A DNA stretch of 64,000 bases from Deltaproteobacteria bacterium (GTDB lineage: Bacteria > Desulfobacterota > Binatia > Binatales > Binataceae): NCBI GenBank assembly GCA_021780755.1, contig JAJXYF010000029.1, positions 186,001 through 250,000 on the forward strand, given 5' to 3'. Both the position numbers and the translations under genes were made by a program. Below, piece by piece: positions 36,744 to 46,924 of the stretch (position 1 is the first letter of the stretch; every line of letters begins with the position of its first letter). A model generated the notes under the pieces. The model saw only the letters and a list, made by a program, of their open reading frames with translations. It did no database searches and was not told the DNA's origin.

Positions 36744-38786
36744 TCATCGCGCCAGCAAAGCGAGCGCCCGCCCGACCACGTTCTCGACCGTGAAACCGAA
36801 ATGCTTCATCAGGTCGTTGACCGGCGCCGACGCGCCAAAAGTCGTCATCCCGATCACGTCGCCGTCAAGCCCGACCCAGCGGTACCATGAGTCCGGCGCA
36901 CCCGCCTCGATCGCCAGCCGCCGACGCACCGCCGTCGGCAGCACCGACTCGCGATACGCCGCGTCCTGATGCTCGAACAATTCCGTGCTCGGCATGCTCA
37001 CGACGCGCACCGCATGTCCGCGTTTTTCAAGTTCCGCTTTCGCCTCGATCGCCAGGTGCAGCTCCGAGCCAGTGCCGATCAGAATCAGGTCCGGCGTCTT
37101 GCCAGGTGATTGGCCGGTGGTCTCAGTCAGCACGTAACCGCCGCGCGCGACGCCCGCCGCGGGCGCCACCACCGCGCGATCCAGCGTCGGCATTTTCTGG
37201 CGCGACAGCACCAGCATCACCGGGCCGTGCCGATGCGTCATCGCGACCCGCCACGCCTCGACCGCTTCGTTTGCGTCGCCCGGCCTGATCACCGTCAGGT
37301 TCGGCATCGCGCGCAGACTGCCGATCTGCTCGATCGGTTGATGGGTCGGGCCATCCTCGCCGACTCCAATCGAATCATGCGTGAAGACGAACACGACATG
37401 GATTTCCATCAACGCCGCCAAGCGGATCGACGGCCGGCAGTAGTCGGTGAAAACGAAAAAGCTCGACCCGTACGGGATGAAGCCGCCGTGCAGCGCGATG
37501 CCGTTGAGGATCGCGCACATCGCATGCTCGCGAATTCCGAAATGCAGATTGCGGCCGGCGTATTCCCCGCGCTCGAAGTCACCGCCATCCTTGACGTTGG
37601 TGAAGGTCGATTCATTGAGATCGGCGGCGCCGCCGAAGAGGTTCCAGACGTGCGGCGCGATCGCGGCCTCGGCTTTCGACGCCGACTCGCGCGTCGCCAG
37701 CGCGTCCTTGGGCGTAAAGACCGGCAGATCCTTGTCCCATCCGGCCGGCAACTCGCCCGCCATCATCGACTTGAAGTCGGCGGCCCGGGCCGGATTCGCC
37801 TTGGCGTATGCGTCGAAACGGCGCTGCCAATCGGATTCGTACTGCGCGCCGCGCTTCACGCACTGCAAAAATTCATCGCGCGCCGCGTCCGGGACAAAGA
37901 AGTCGGGCTCGAGCGGCCAGCCGTAGAATTTTTTGACCAGCTTGATTTCGTCGGCGCCCAGCGGCTTGCCATGCGCTTCCGACGTGTCCTGCCGATGCGG
38001 ACTGCCGTAGCCGATATGGCTGTGCACGCGAATCAGCGACGGCCGCCCGGTCTCCGCGATGGCGTTCTCGATCGCGTGCGACAACGCGCCCAGATCGTTG
38101 GCGTCCGCTACATCCTGCGTATGCCATCCGTAGGCGTCAAAGCGCCGGTTCACGTCCTCCGAGAACGACAGGTCCGTCTGGCCGTCGATGGTCACATGAT
38201 TGCTATCGTACAGGTAAATGATGTTGCCGAGTCCGAGGTGCCCCGCGATCGATGCCGCCTCGCTCGCGATGCCCTCCATTAAATCGCCGTCGCCGCAGAT
38301 CGCGAAAATCCGCTGGTCGAAAAGATGCGACGATCCATCATCGAAGCGCGACGCCATGTGCTTGGCCGCGATCGCCATCCCCACACCGTTGCCGACGCCC
38401 TGCCCAAGCGGTCCGGTGGTGGTTTCCACGCCGACCGTGATGCCATATTCCGGATGCCCCGGGGTTTTGCTGCCGAGCTGGCGGAAGCGCTTGATCTCAT
38501 CGAGCGACAGGTCGTAGCCGCTCAAATGGAGCGATGCATACAGGAGCATCGAGCCGTGTCCCGCCGACAGCACGAAGCGATCGCGGCCGTACCAATGCGG
38601 GTTCTTCGGGTTGTGGCGCATGAAGCGCGTGAACAGCAGATACGCCACCGGCGCCATTCCCATCGGCATCCCGGGATGGCCGGAGTTCGCTTTTTGAACC
38701 GCATCGATCGCGAGCACGCGAATCGAATTGACGCAAAGCAGATCGAGGTCGGATTGGTTGGTCTTTACTTCGGATGCGAGTGCCAC
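36744..38786 (-). CDS. tkt: Transketolase
   Basis: 680-residue thiamine-diphosphate enzyme moving two-carbon units in the pentose-phosphate pathway. Motifs: [22 protein letters not shown] (~30), [19 protein letters not shown] [15 protein letters not shown] (~75), [20 protein letters not shown] (ThDP motif, ~160) and the pyrimidine-side [13 protein letters not shown] (~425) with [16 protein letters not shown] (~490). Start is GTG 38786 with GTGGAGCC upstream. First gene of the tkt-tal-pgl run. The neighbouring epoxide hydrolase is divergent across 350 nt. Confidence 0.95.
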   Translation of the reverse strand: MALASEVKTNQSDLDLLCVNSIRVLAIDAVQKANSGHPGMPMGMAPVAYLLFTRFMRHNPKNPHWYGRDRFVLSAGHGSMLLYASLHLSGYDLSLDEIKRFRQLGSKTPGHPEYGITVGVETTTGPLGQGVGNGVGMAIAAKHMASRFDDGSSHLFDQRIFAICGDGDLMEGIASEAASIAGHLGLGNIIYLYDSNHVTIDGQTDLSFSEDVNRRFDAYGWHTQDVADANDLGALSHAIENAIAETGRPSLIRVHSHIGYGSPHRQDTSEAHGKPLGADEIKLVKKFYGWPLEPDFFVPDAARDEFLQCVKRGAQYESDWQRRFDAYAKANPARAADFKSMMAGELPAGWDKDLPVFTPKDALATRESASKAEAAIAPHVWNLFGGAADLNESTFTNVKDGGDFERGEYAGRNLHFGIREHAMCAILNGIALHGGFIPYGSSFFVFTDYCRPSIRLAALMEIHVVFVFTHDSIGVGEDGPTHQPIEQIGSLRAMPNLTVIRPGDANEAVEAWRVAMTHRHGPVMLVLSRQKMPTLDRAVVAPAAGVARGGYVLTETTGQSPGKTPDLILIGTGSELHLAIEAKAELEKRGHAVRVVSMPSTELFEHQDAAYRESVLPTAVRRRLAIEAGAPDSWYRWVGLDGDVIGMTTFGASAPVNDLMKHFGFTVENVVGRALALLAR

Positions 38787-39136
38787 TTTGGCTCCACCCG
38801 CAGAATAAGATTTATTCCGCGATTATTCAGGACCCCGATGCTGCCGTCCGCGATTGGCTCCACCCAAGGGGTATCCGCGGGTTTGAAGCCAAGCGCCGGT
38901 CACGGGGCCGTTAGGTTGATTGACTGCGTGGATTGTCCCACTTGGCCGAACGTCCAATCAAGTTCAGCCGGTCGCCGATGTTCACAGCGCCGATCCGTCG
39001 CGCCGCCGCCATCGGTTCCATCGCCGCTGATGCAGGCTGCCGTCCGCAAGGATAACTGACGCACTCCGCAGGTTTGCCTCTGCGACAATTGAGCAGTAAA
39101 TGTTGGCGCACGATCCCCACCCAGCGAGGAACCACC
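38787..39136. other. Divergent spacer between tkt and epoxide hydrolase
   Basis: No gene, RNA or repeat recognised. It should contain promoters for both directions. Confidence 0.5.
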
Positions 39137-40291
39137 ATGGCCGGCAGCAAAGTCGAACCGTTCAAAGTTGAAGTATCGGATGAAGTCTTGAAGGACCTGC
39201 GTGAACGGCTCGCGCGCACCCGCTTTCCCGACGAGGTTCCCGATACCGGATGGGAGTACGGCACCAATCTCGCCTACCTGAAGCAACTGGTCGAATACTG
39301 GCGAACGCAATACGACTGGCGCGCGCACGAGGCCGAAATTAACCGCTTCGCGCAGTTCCGCACGGAAATCGACGGCCTCGGCATTCACTACATCCACGAG
39401 CCCGGCCGCGGCCCGAATCCCAAGCCGCTGCTGCTGACCCACGGATGGCCCGGCTCGATTTACGAATTTATGCGCATCATCCCGATGCTCACAGATCCGG
39501 CCGCCCACGGTGGCGACGCCAATCATTCGTTCACGGTGATCGCGCCGTCGCTGCCCGGCTACGGCTTCTCCGACCATCCGCGCTCGCGCGCGATGAATAT
39601 CCAGTCGATCGCGGAGCTCTTCCACCAGTTGATGACCGGCGTGCTCGGCTTCGATAGCTATTGCGCACAGGGCGGCGACTGGGGCGCGGCCGTCACCTCG
39701 CGCCTCGGCGAGGTGCACGGGGATCGCCTGTACGGCATTCACTTGAATTTGCTCTTCGTCGGGGGACGCCGCGACCATTCCGCCGAACTCACCGACGAGG
39801 AAAAGGTTTTCCTCGCCGACATGGATCATTTCCGGCGCGAGGAGACCGGCTACCAGTCAATTCAAGGGACCAAGCCGCAGACGCTCGCCTACGGCCTCAA
39901 CGATTCGCCGGCTGGACTAGCGGCGTGGATCGTCGAGAAATTCCGCACCTGGTCGGATTGCGCCGGCGACGTCGAAAAGCGCTTCAGCAAGGATCAATTG
40001 CTGAGCAACATCATGATCTACTGGATCACGCAGTCGATAAATTCATCGACGCGCCTCTACTACGAATCGCGCCATCATCCGTGGCGGCCAGACGACACCC
40101 GGCGAATCGAGACTCCGACCGGCGCCGCGATATTTCCGCGTGAGTTGCTGAAACCCCCGCGCGCGTGGGCCGAACGCGCCTTCAACATCCAGCGCTGGAC
40201 CGTGATGCCAGCGGGCGGTCACTTCGCCGCGATGGAAGAGCCCAAGCTGCTGGCTGACGATATCCGGGCGTTTTTCAGCACGATGAAGTAA
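39137..40291 (+). CDS. Epoxide hydrolase (EHN domain, alpha/beta fold)
   Basis: 384-residue hydrolase opening epoxides to diols. The N-terminal epoxide-hydrolase lid (EHN) covers ~5-110: FKVEVSDEVLKDLRERLARTRFP. The oxyanion segment is HGWPGSIYEF (~102) and the nucleophile Asp is in AQGGDWGAAVTSRL (~178). The lid Tyr may be in YYESRHHPW (~312), and the general-base His is in MPAGGHFAAMEEP (~360). ATG 39137 has GCGAGGAACC upstream; the frame opens further left without support. Isolated gene; substrate unknown. Confidence 0.9.
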   Translation: MAGSKVEPFKVEVSDEVLKDLRERLARTRFPDEVPDTGWEYGTNLAYLKQLVEYWRTQYDWRAHEAEINRFAQFRTEIDGLGIHYIHEPGRGPNPKPLLLTHGWPGSIYEFMRIIPMLTDPAAHGGDANHSFTVIAPSLPGYGFSDHPRSRAMNIQSIAELFHQLMTGVLGFDSYCAQGGDWGAAVTSRLGEVHGDRLYGIHLNLLFVGGRRDHSAELTDEEKVFLADMDHFRREETGYQSIQGTKPQTLAYGLNDSPAGLAAWIVEKFRTWSDCAGDVEKRFSKDQLLSNIMIYWITQSINSSTRLYYESRHHPWRPDDTRRIETPTGAAIFPRELLKPPRAWAERAFNIQRWTVMPAGGHFAAMEEPKLLADDIRAFFSTMK

Positions 40292-40379
40292 CCGCGCGCC
40301 TGGCCCCGGGCCGCTGGCGTACCCCCATGCGGACGTCTCAGTCGCCCTCGACCCGCGGATGCGAAGGTTTTCTTCGCGC

Positions 40380-41279
40380 TCAGGGAAAGGAGCTGTATGG
40401 GCTGCCCGGCAACGATCCAAACGGCGTGACGCCGCCGCCCGGCGGAGTATAACCATAACCGGGGCTGCCGAAAGTGGCAGGCGGCATCCCGGGTGACGCG
40501 TACGGGGAATACGGGCTGTACGGCGAATTGGCATAGGGGGAATAGCCGTATGGCGAATTTCCATACGCCGGGTTGCCAAACGGCGAGTAGCCCATCGAGG
40601 GGCCGGTGGAAAAGCCACCGCTATTGGCCATGCTCAAAATTCCCAGCAACGCGACCAACGGCAATATCGAGCTCACGCTCGACATCGAATTCTGCTGCTG
40701 GTACTGCTGAATTTGCGCCGCCTGGTTCTGTTGATCGACGTAGCTCTGAACCCCCGGCATCGACGCGTTGGCCTGCGCCTGCGCGTCCGCACCATTGGCG
40801 GATCCTGTCGCCGCCGGTCCCGGCGATGAGGCGCCCGCCGTCAGCAATTCTGGGTTCACGCGAATCCGATTGTCCACCTCGACCGCCGGGTCATTGATAA
40901 AATCGTCGGCCTGGCGCTGCGCATCGGACTTGCCGAAATCCGATCCCACAAAGCCGTAGAGCACGACGCTGCGATTACCACTGTTCGGATTGCGCAGGAC
41001 CTGCGCTCCTACCAGCGGCAGCCGATGATGTTTCAGGTAGTCGGTGAGCGCATTGCTCGCGTCGGGATCGGCCACGTATCCTGACCTATCGGTCGGCGTT
41101 GTGCTGAGGCTGGAATTTTGCGGGGCGGTGGCGAACGCATATTGACCCGAGGTCGCGGCGCGGGCGCCCTGCGTTGCGGCGCTCTGTGCGGGACCGGCGC
41201 AGCCCTGCGCCATCGTCATCACGATCAGGAACCACAGGCCCAGTGCGGTATGGAAGACGCGCCGCATGCCTCCAATCAT
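40380..41279 (-). CDS. Lipoprotein with Pro/Tyr/Gly/Ser-repeat C-terminus
   Basis: 299-residue protein. Signal with lipobox: VFHTALGLWFLIVMTMAQGC, Cys27 as lipid site. A central part (~60-140) has VVLYGFVGSDFGKSDAQRQADDF, followed by a VEVDNRIRVN element reminiscent of BON-type modules, and a Gln-rich segment. The last ~75 residues are low complexity with repeated SPY, NSPY and YG units (GYSPFGNPAYGNSPYGYSPY). Such tails are often surface-exposed or intrinsically disordered. The start could instead be ATG 41267, which is directly preceded by GGAGG. Function unknown. Confidence 0.65.
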   Translation of the reverse strand: MIGGMRRVFHTALGLWFLIVMTMAQGCAGPAQSAATQGARAATSGQYAFATAPQNSSLSTTPTDRSGYVADPDASNALTDYLKHHRLPLVGAQVLRNPNSGNRSVVLYGFVGSDFGKSDAQRQADDFINDPAVEVDNRIRVNPELLTAGASSPGPAATGSANGADAQAQANASMPGVQSYVDQQNQAAQIQQYQQQNSMSSVSSILPLVALLGILSMANSGGFSTGPSMGYSPFGNPAYGNSPYGYSPYANSPYSPYSPYASPGMPPATFGSPGYGYTPPGGGVTPFGSLPGSPYSSFP

Positions 41280-41491
41280 ACTCCCCTGACCGCGAGCGCC
41301 AACAGGTCCACGCGTTGCTCCCGCCCGCAAATGAAGGCCGCTCGAATCGCCATCTCAAGAGAGAAAAATCATTGATCCCGACCGCTCTTCGATCCGGTAT
41401 CGGCGCGCCGATTATGCTATCGTGCCAACCGTTCCGCCGCGGCAGTTTGCATTAGGCCGCGTTGCAAACGCATACGGTGAGAGTAGCAATC

Positions 41492-42082
41492 ATGAGTTCG
41501 ATCCGCACGGCCGTGCGCAACGGCCTCAAACTGGGCTTGGCGGCGTTGACCCTCGCGATGGGTGCGCTCGTCGCGGGATGTGGCTCACAGCAGGCCCCCT
41601 TGCAGGTCTCGGTCACGCAACTCGGGCCCTATGCGCATGCCGCGAAGGGCCCCACTTGCCAGATGCCGGTCCTCGAGACGCTGCCGCTCAAGCCGCTATC
41701 GCAGATCGCGATCGTCGAAGCCTGGGCTGATTCGAAGGACCAACCGCCCGACGTATTGCCGGCGCTCGAAAGCAAGGCGTGCGAAACCGGCGCCGATGCC
41801 CTCGTCATCATCAACAGCGAGCATCAGGACATCAAGCACCTGCTCTACGCGGCGACGCCCAACGAAAGCATGAATGACCTCACGGCCAAAAGCGCCTATA
41901 CGGAGACGGGCCAGTACATCAAGACCGCGGAACATACGCGGCGTATCGGCGAGGCCGGCCACAATGGCTTTTACATCGACGCGGTCGCGATCGATTACGA
42001 GGCTCGCGACACCCGGCACGTCGGCGGTAGCGGATCGATGCCCGCCACGGTCATCGATTCGATCCACACACCGCCGGGATGA
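41492..42082 (+). CDS. Putative lipoprotein
   Basis: 196-residue protein with a lipobox signal peptide: MSSIRTAVRNGLKLGLAALT then AMGALVAGC, Cys lipidated at ~30. The mature region contains CQMPVLETLPLKPLSQIAIVEAW and ESKACETGADALVIINSEHQD, a pattern like small envelope proteins in which a beta strand is followed by a helix with Cys. I do not recognise the family. TTG 41462 also opens the frame, but ATG 41492 is preferred. Divergent from the repeat-tail lipoprotein. Confidence 0.65.
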   Translation: MSSIRTAVRNGLKLGLAALTLAMGALVAGCGSQQAPLQVSVTQLGPYAHAAKGPTCQMPVLETLPLKPLSQIAIVEAWADSKDQPPDVLPALESKACETGADALVIINSEHQDIKHLLYAATPNESMNDLTAKSAYTETGQYIKTAEHTRRIGEAGHNGFYIDAVAIDYEARDTRHVGGSGSMPATVIDSIHTPPG

Positions 42083-42376
42083 CCCCACTGATTGGTGCTA
42101 AGCGGTCTCAGTGGTTTCGGGAAAAAGTCTTCGCGGGCTGGTTCAATTTTCTCTGGCCGCCAATGCCCGAGACGCTCGGATGCAACGAAGCGGACGACGC
42201 ACTCGACGGTCTCGACGCCGCGCCCGACCACGCTTCCGCGTGAACGGCACCGGTCAACCGAGCGGCGTGGTTTTGCAGTACTTGTCGAAATTATTGAGGC
42301 GTGAGGTCCCGTCGATTGGGTACTTCGCGAGGATGAGCGCCTTTCGGCACTCATCCCGGCGGTGATGAAGGAGGCT

Positions 42377-43162
42377 TCAGGAATTAGTCTGCGGTTGCGT
42401 GGTCCGCGGCGCGGCCGCCGGCAGCGCGGGTGCGGCAGGAACCGAAACGGCCTCGAACCGCGTCAATTCCACCCGCTCCATTTCAGGCCCATCGGGGCCG
42501 CCCTGATACGCCACTGTGCGGACCAATCCGACGTTCGGCGCGTACCAGTCCTCGTAGGTTAAATTCAGGTTCTGCTTCTCCTGCGCGTACGCGCCACCCT
42601 CATAATGCGCCCGCGTCTCGATCCTGATGCAGTCGCGGAAATGTCCCGCTGGCACGGTCACGTCGGCCGGCTCCATGTAGCTCTTGTGCGATTGCGTAAC
42701 GTCGAAGCTGCCGGGCAGCTTGCCATATGGAAAAAGAACGTTTTTCCATTCCCGATCCGGCGTCAGATGCTCGGGCAGAAAGTTCGCCTCTTCGGACCGG
42801 CCCCACACCGGCGCCTGGATCTGATTCTGTACGTAGTCGAGTCCCGACAGCCGCGTGAGAAATCCATCCTGATCAAGATAAACGATCGGCCGCAGTCCCG
42901 CGCGATCCAGATTGTAGAACTCCTCCACCACAAGTCCCGTCAACTTCAGTGCCGGCACATACTGCGTGCCGATCACCCGATCCGTCACCGCGTAATTCTG
43001 GCGCTGGCTCTTACTATTGACCCGATAGGTCCAGACCATATTGGTCTTGAGCGGAAAGAAATTCGCGTTCGGCTCCGCTTTCCATTCCTGAGTGCTCCTG
43101 CATGCACTCATCATTGCCGCGCCAGCGACCAACGCAATCGCCATCGCTATGCTTCTTTTCAT
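42377..43162 (-). CDS. Lipoprotein of unknown function
   Basis: 261-residue lipoprotein: signal MKRSIAMAIALVAGAAMMSAC, Cys21 lipidated. The mature part has NFFPLKTNMVWTYRVNS (~35) and VVEEFYNLDRAGLRPIVYLDQDGFL (~77), and ends in a Pro/Ala-rich tail. The NxxxPLxxxxxWTYxV segment is common to beta-sandwich envelope lipoproteins in soil bacteria, but no function is known to me. Ribosome site AAAAGGAG fits ATG 43162. The direct repeats at 43307-43347 lie upstream. Confidence 0.7.
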   Translation of the reverse strand: MKRSIAMAIALVAGAAMMSACRSTQEWKAEPNANFFPLKTNMVWTYRVNSKSQRQNYAVTDRVIGTQYVPALKLTGLVVEEFYNLDRAGLRPIVYLDQDGFLTRLSGLDYVQNQIQAPVWGRSEEANFLPEHLTPDREWKNVLFPYGKLPGSFDVTQSHKSYMEPADVTVPAGHFRDCIRIETRAHYEGGAYAQEKQNLNLTYEDWYAPNVGLVRTVAYQGGPDGPEMERVELTRFEAVSVPAAPALPAAAPRTTQPQTNS

Positions 43163-43306
43163 CAGCCCCGACTCCTTTTGAGGGACTCGCGCACTGTCCC
43201 CAGCGCAAGCCCCGCTTTGTCCCCTGTAAGAACCCCAAGTCTCCCGCCGGAACCAGACCGCCCGTTAATTCAACCGCGCGAGTTCCCGGAAAGTTCCGCG
43301 CGCGTC

Positions 43307-43347
43307 GATACTTCTCGTCAATCGCGGCCTTGATACTTCTCATCAAT
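43307..43347. repeat. Two 16-nt direct repeats 25 nt apart
   Basis: GATACTTCTCGTCAAT (43307-43322) and GATACTTCTCATCAAT (43332-43347) differ at one base. The 25-nt spacing is about 2.5 helical turns. They could be an operator for the lipoprotein gene or just a local duplication. Confidence 0.4.
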
Positions 43348-43390
43348 TGACGAGCCAGCCGCGAAAATCTTCATTACCCCCTAAATTACG

Positions 43391-43420
43391 CCGCGGCGGG
43401 CACTTTCGCACCCGCCGCGG
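43391..43420 (-). terminator. Hairpin downstream of the MMPL transporter gene
   Basis: CCGCGGCGGG and CCCGCCGCGG pair perfectly (10 bp) over a 10-nt loop, about 90 nt past the MMPL stop. On the minus strand it is followed by the AT-rich CGTAATTTAG rather than a T-run. Confidence 0.5.
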
Positions 43421-43508
43421 TATTCTCGTGGTTTCTGGCCTCGCGCCTGACCCCTATGCGATCAGCCTCGGAGGAACTTCAAGTAAAACCTGAATCTCAG
43501 CCCTCCGC

Positions 43509-45929
43509 TCAGGAAACTGCCGCCTTGAGTTCGCGCTCCTTAATCATAGACGCTCCGCCAAACACGAACTTCGGACGCGCCCACGACAGGTAGCAGGGCA
43601 GGATGATACAGCCGGCAACCATGTTCGTGCCCATCAGGAAAATCAGCAGCGTGCTCATTTCGCTGTGAAACAGCAGCGGTGAGAAAATCCACGGGAAGAT
43701 GCCGCCGATCATCACCAGGAAGGTGTTGAACACCGCGACTCCGGTCGATTTGAGGGCCAAGACGATGGCGTCGTCAACCTCCATCCCGCCCATCACTTCG
43801 TCGCGTATTCGGGCAATCATGTAAATGCCGTAGTCAACGCCGAGTCCTATACCGAGAGAAATAACCGGGATGGTATCGATCGTCAGTCCGATACCGCGGA
43901 AGTTCATGTAAATGAATGCGCCGAAATTGGCCAATACGCATGCAAAGAGGAACATGAAGGCTGCCACAAATGACCGGAAAGAAAACAGACAGAACATCCA
44001 CACCACTGCCAGCACGAAGGTAATGTTCAGGAAGTCGAGCTGTTTGAGCACGTCATTGGCAGCCAGATAGAGCCCGGCGATGCCGGCCAGGTAGAGCACC
44101 TTAACCTGGTTCAAATTCGGATCGTTGGTTACGCGAAGCGCCACGAAATCCTTAATGCGCGACCGGATATCGTTCAAAGTGTCGTAGGTGTGATCCTTCA
44201 ACAGCACCCGAATACAGGTGTCATTGTTCATCCGGTTCGAGATATAGCGTTCGAGTTCGCCAGGCGCCGATCCATTGAGGAACAGAAACCACAGATTACC
44301 CGACATCTGTACCGAATCCGGCATGGCCAGGTATTTCGGATAGCCGTAATGGAACATTTCGTTAAACGGCATCGTGACCGTTGACGAGAACGAGACCACC
44401 TGCGCGACCTTCGGGTCCTCGAACAGGTAGGAGCGCATATCATCGACCAGCCGCAACACTTCCGGACCGAGCACCGACTGCTCGCTCGGATACGAGGGCG
44501 TGATGAGGATAACCCAGCCTTCTTCGAGCGGGAACTTCTTGCCGACCGCAAGGATGTCGCGGTTGACCTTTGCGTTGGACTTATACAATGGCGTGCCCGC
44601 GGTCGAATACCCGATGCGGGAATCCGCGCCCGAGATGACGCCGTAGATCAGGAAGAAGGCGGAGGCTACCAGCAATCCCTCGCGGAGCAATCCCGGACGG
44701 GTCGGAATGTGGACGAACCAGTCGAGTCCGTTCGAGATCGATTTCATCATCGCACTCGGCTGACGGAGCGCCCCTTTGTGCTTAACCTCCGGAACCGGCA
44801 GGTAGCTCATCAGGATGGGCTGGAAGATAAAAACCATCGTCAGTGAGCCCGCCAGCCAGACCGTACCTGCCAGCGCGATATGTTGAAGCACCGGAATGCC
44901 GCCAAACGAGATGAACACGATTCCGCTGATGTCGGCGAGAATCGAGAGCAGTCCCGGCGGCAACATGAAGTCGGTGGTCGCCGCGCACGCCGCGTACTTG
45001 TCGCCCAGCCGATCCAGTTCATCGTGATAACGACCCTGCCACTGAATTCCGTGGCTCATGTCACGGGCCGTCAGGATGAACGGAATAACCAGCATGACCG
45101 GATCGAAATCGAACTTCATGATTCCGACAAAGCCGAGACCCCAGACCGCCGACAGCGCTCCGGTCACGATCGGCGCCCACCAGCGGCTGCGCTGGCCGCC
45201 CGTCAGCCACAAGATCAGGATCATCACGCCGACCGCGACCAGAAACAGCACGCCTACCGTCGGTTCGTAATAGTAACCGTAGCCGCGAACGATCGGCTCG
45301 CCCGCAAGCAGGATGTCAACATTGCTGTCCTGATACTTGTGAACGATGTCCTGGACCTGGGTGAATAGCGTCTTGTAGTCCAGGCCCCGCTCATTGAAGG
45401 ACGCGGTCACCAGCGCGCTCTTGAGGTCCGCACTCACAAACTGGGAGATACTGGCGTGGTTCGCCAGTACGTTCTTCTTCAGCGCCGCGATGCCGTCGGC
45501 ATCCTTCGGCACCTCGGGGAACATGAACGGCTTGATGTTCAGGGACCCCGGCGTCGCTTCCGCGTAGCTAACGCGATACGACGCGAGCGACAGCACCTCG
45601 TTGTGGTCAACCCCGGGCAGCTTGTCAACGTCGCGCTGGATGTCCTGGATCTTTTGCAGCGTGGCCTCGTTGAAGATGTCCCCGTCCTTGACCTGGATCA
45701 TCACGGACAACGTTTGCGCGCCGCCGTACTTGTGCCACTCCTGGTACAGTTGGACGTCAGGATGATAGGTGGGAAAGAAGTCGTCGAACTTCGTCGCAAC
45801 CGTAACCTGCGTACAGTAATAGAGCATAATCGCGCTAATAAGTAGCAGGATGCCGCCAATGATTGCCCTGAAACGGAGGACGAAATCGCCGATCCGCAGG
45901 GACGTCATACTTACTGAACTGCTTGCCAT
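43509..45929 (-). CDS. RND/MMPL-family transporter
   Basis: 806-residue inner-membrane exporter with ~12 helices in the RND layout (helix 1 at ~22-42, large periplasmic loop ~45-230, helix bundle ~230-410, second loop ~420-620, helix bundle ~625-790). The MMPL/SSD signature is IPVISLGIGLGVDYGIYMIARIRDE near 700. Such transporters export lipids, sterols or hydrophobic compounds. ATG 45929 follows GGGAGAGC. The start overlaps the YCF48-like stop by 19 nt, so the two proteins are translationally coupled. No membrane-fusion or outer-membrane partner is nearby. Confidence 0.9.
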   Translation of the reverse strand: MASSSVSMTSLRIGDFVLRFRAIIGGILLLISAIMLYYCTQVTVATKFDDFFPTYHPDVQLYQEWHKYGGAQTLSVMIQVKDGDIFNEATLQKIQDIQRDVDKLPGVDHNEVLSLASYRVSYAEATPGSLNIKPFMFPEVPKDADGIAALKKNVLANHASISQFVSADLKSALVTASFNERGLDYKTLFTQVQDIVHKYQDSNVDILLAGEPIVRGYGYYYEPTVGVLFLVAVGVMILILWLTGGQRSRWWAPIVTGALSAVWGLGFVGIMKFDFDPVMLVIPFILTARDMSHGIQWQGRYHDELDRLGDKYAACAATTDFMLPPGLLSILADISGIVFISFGGIPVLQHIALAGTVWLAGSLTMVFIFQPILMSYLPVPEVKHKGALRQPSAMMKSISNGLDWFVHIPTRPGLLREGLLVASAFFLIYGVISGADSRIGYSTAGTPLYKSNAKVNRDILAVGKKFPLEEGWVILITPSYPSEQSVLGPEVLRLVDDMRSYLFEDPKVAQVVSFSSTVTMPFNEMFHYGYPKYLAMPDSVQMSGNLWFLFLNGSAPGELERYISNRMNNDTCIRVLLKDHTYDTLNDIRSRIKDFVALRVTNDPNLNQVKVLYLAGIAGLYLAANDVLKQLDFLNITFVLAVVWMFCLFSFRSFVAAFMFLFACVLANFGAFIYMNFRGIGLTIDTIPVISLGIGLGVDYGIYMIARIRDEVMGGMEVDDAIVLALKSTGVAVFNTFLVMIGGIFPWIFSPLLFHSEMSTLLIFLMGTNMVAGCIILPCYLSWARPKFVFGGASMIKERELKAAVS

Positions 45930-46924
45930 TGCTCTCCCGCGTTGTTGGTCAGCAAAATGGTGCCGTTCAGACCAACGGCAACTCCCAGATTTCCTGCAAA
46001 CGCCAGATCGGTGATGTCGTGAAAGGCCGTCCTATCCACCGATTGCCACTGGCCACCTTGAGCCTGATCGAACATGCGGCCGCCGTACCCGGCAACCCAT
46101 AGTTTCTTCGACGAGGTATTCTCCGTAACTATATATCCGCCGGCTGATTCCGGCAGTTTCTGGGTCTGCCAGGTCTTGCCGCCGTCGGCCGTAACCAGCA
46201 AGTCGCCCGCGAGGCCGGATGCGATACCGTGATCCGCGTCGCTGAAGACCAGGGAGAAATACGGCCCAATGGTGAAGTCACCGGTATTGCCACCGTAATT
46301 CAGCGTCCAGCTCTGTCCGCCGTCCTTGGTCGCGAGAATCGTCGAAAACTCGCCGACCGCGAAGCCGGTGTTCTTATCGACGAAATCAATCCCGAACAGC
46401 GAGACGTCCTTTGGCGACTTCACGACCTGCCAGTTTTCGCCGCCATCCGTCGTGCGCAGGATCGTCCCGTCGGCACCCACCGCCACCACCTGCTGCTCGT
46501 CAACCGGATAGACGTTGAAGAGGTTCTTCCTCGTCCCGGTCTTCTGCCTGGTCCAGGTATCGCCGCCATCGGCGGACTTCATCACGATGCCGTCCTCGCC
46601 GACGACCCATCCGACCTTTCCACCGGGGCTGAAACGAATCGCATACAGGTCGCGGTCCTGAAATAGGTCGTCGCCGTCGCGCTCCTTCAGGGTGCGCTGT
46701 AACCAAGTCTTGCCCTGATCGCTCGAGGTCAGCAGCAAGGCCTTGGAACCCACGACGAAAATGGTGTTGTCGGGCCGAATCGCGACTCCGAACAGGCTGA
46801 GCCATGCCGGGGCCCCTGTCCGCTTTACGCCTTCGACCGATCCGCGAGCCCCAGCCGCTCCCGCCACCACCATCAGGAGGCAGGCCACGGCGATTGCCCA
46901 GCTCTTAAGTTTATTGCGATGCAT
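45911..46924 (-). CDS. YCF48/BNR-repeat (HCF136-like) exported beta-propeller protein
   Basis: 337-residue exported protein. Signal peptide ~1-30 (SWAIAVACLLMVVAGAAGARG). The rest is a beta propeller of the YCF48 type with repeated GxxGxxxxxxDGGxTW units: LLLTSSDQGKTWLQR (~75), IVMKSADGGDTWTRQ (~125), TILRTTDGGENWQVV (~170), TILATKDGGQSWTLN (~213), LLVTADGGKTWQ (~260). In Gram-negative bacteria such proteins sit beside RND exporters in sterol or alkane clusters; the 19-nt overlap with the MMPL gene supports a joint role here. ATG 46924 follows GAGGATTG; the open frame is longer. Confidence 0.88.
   Translation of the reverse strand: MHRNKLKSWAIAVACLLMVVAGAAGARGSVEGVKRTGAPAWLSLFGVAIRPDNTIFVVGSKALLLTSSDQGKTWLQRTLKERDGDDLFQDRDLYAIRFSPGGKVGWVVGEDGIVMKSADGGDTWTRQKTGTRKNLFNVYPVDEQQVVAVGADGTILRTTDGGENWQVVKSPKDVSLFGIDFVDKNTGFAVGEFSTILATKDGGQSWTLNYGGNTGDFTIGPYFSLVFSDADHGIASGLAGDLLVTADGGKTWQTQKLPESAGGYIVTENTSSKKLWVAGYGGRMFDQAQGGQWQSVDRTAFHDITDLAFAGNLGVAVGLNGTILLTNNAGEQWQAVQ

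Larger units (their letters stand above)
43163..43508. other. Intergenic region with a direct repeat and a hairpin
   Basis: No gene. It holds the 16-nt direct repeats at 43307-43322 and 43332-43347 and the hairpin at 43391-43420. Confidence 0.5.

Noticed and set aside
37110..38282. 390-codon plus-strand frame opposite tkt
   Set aside because: Shadow of transketolase; no domain.
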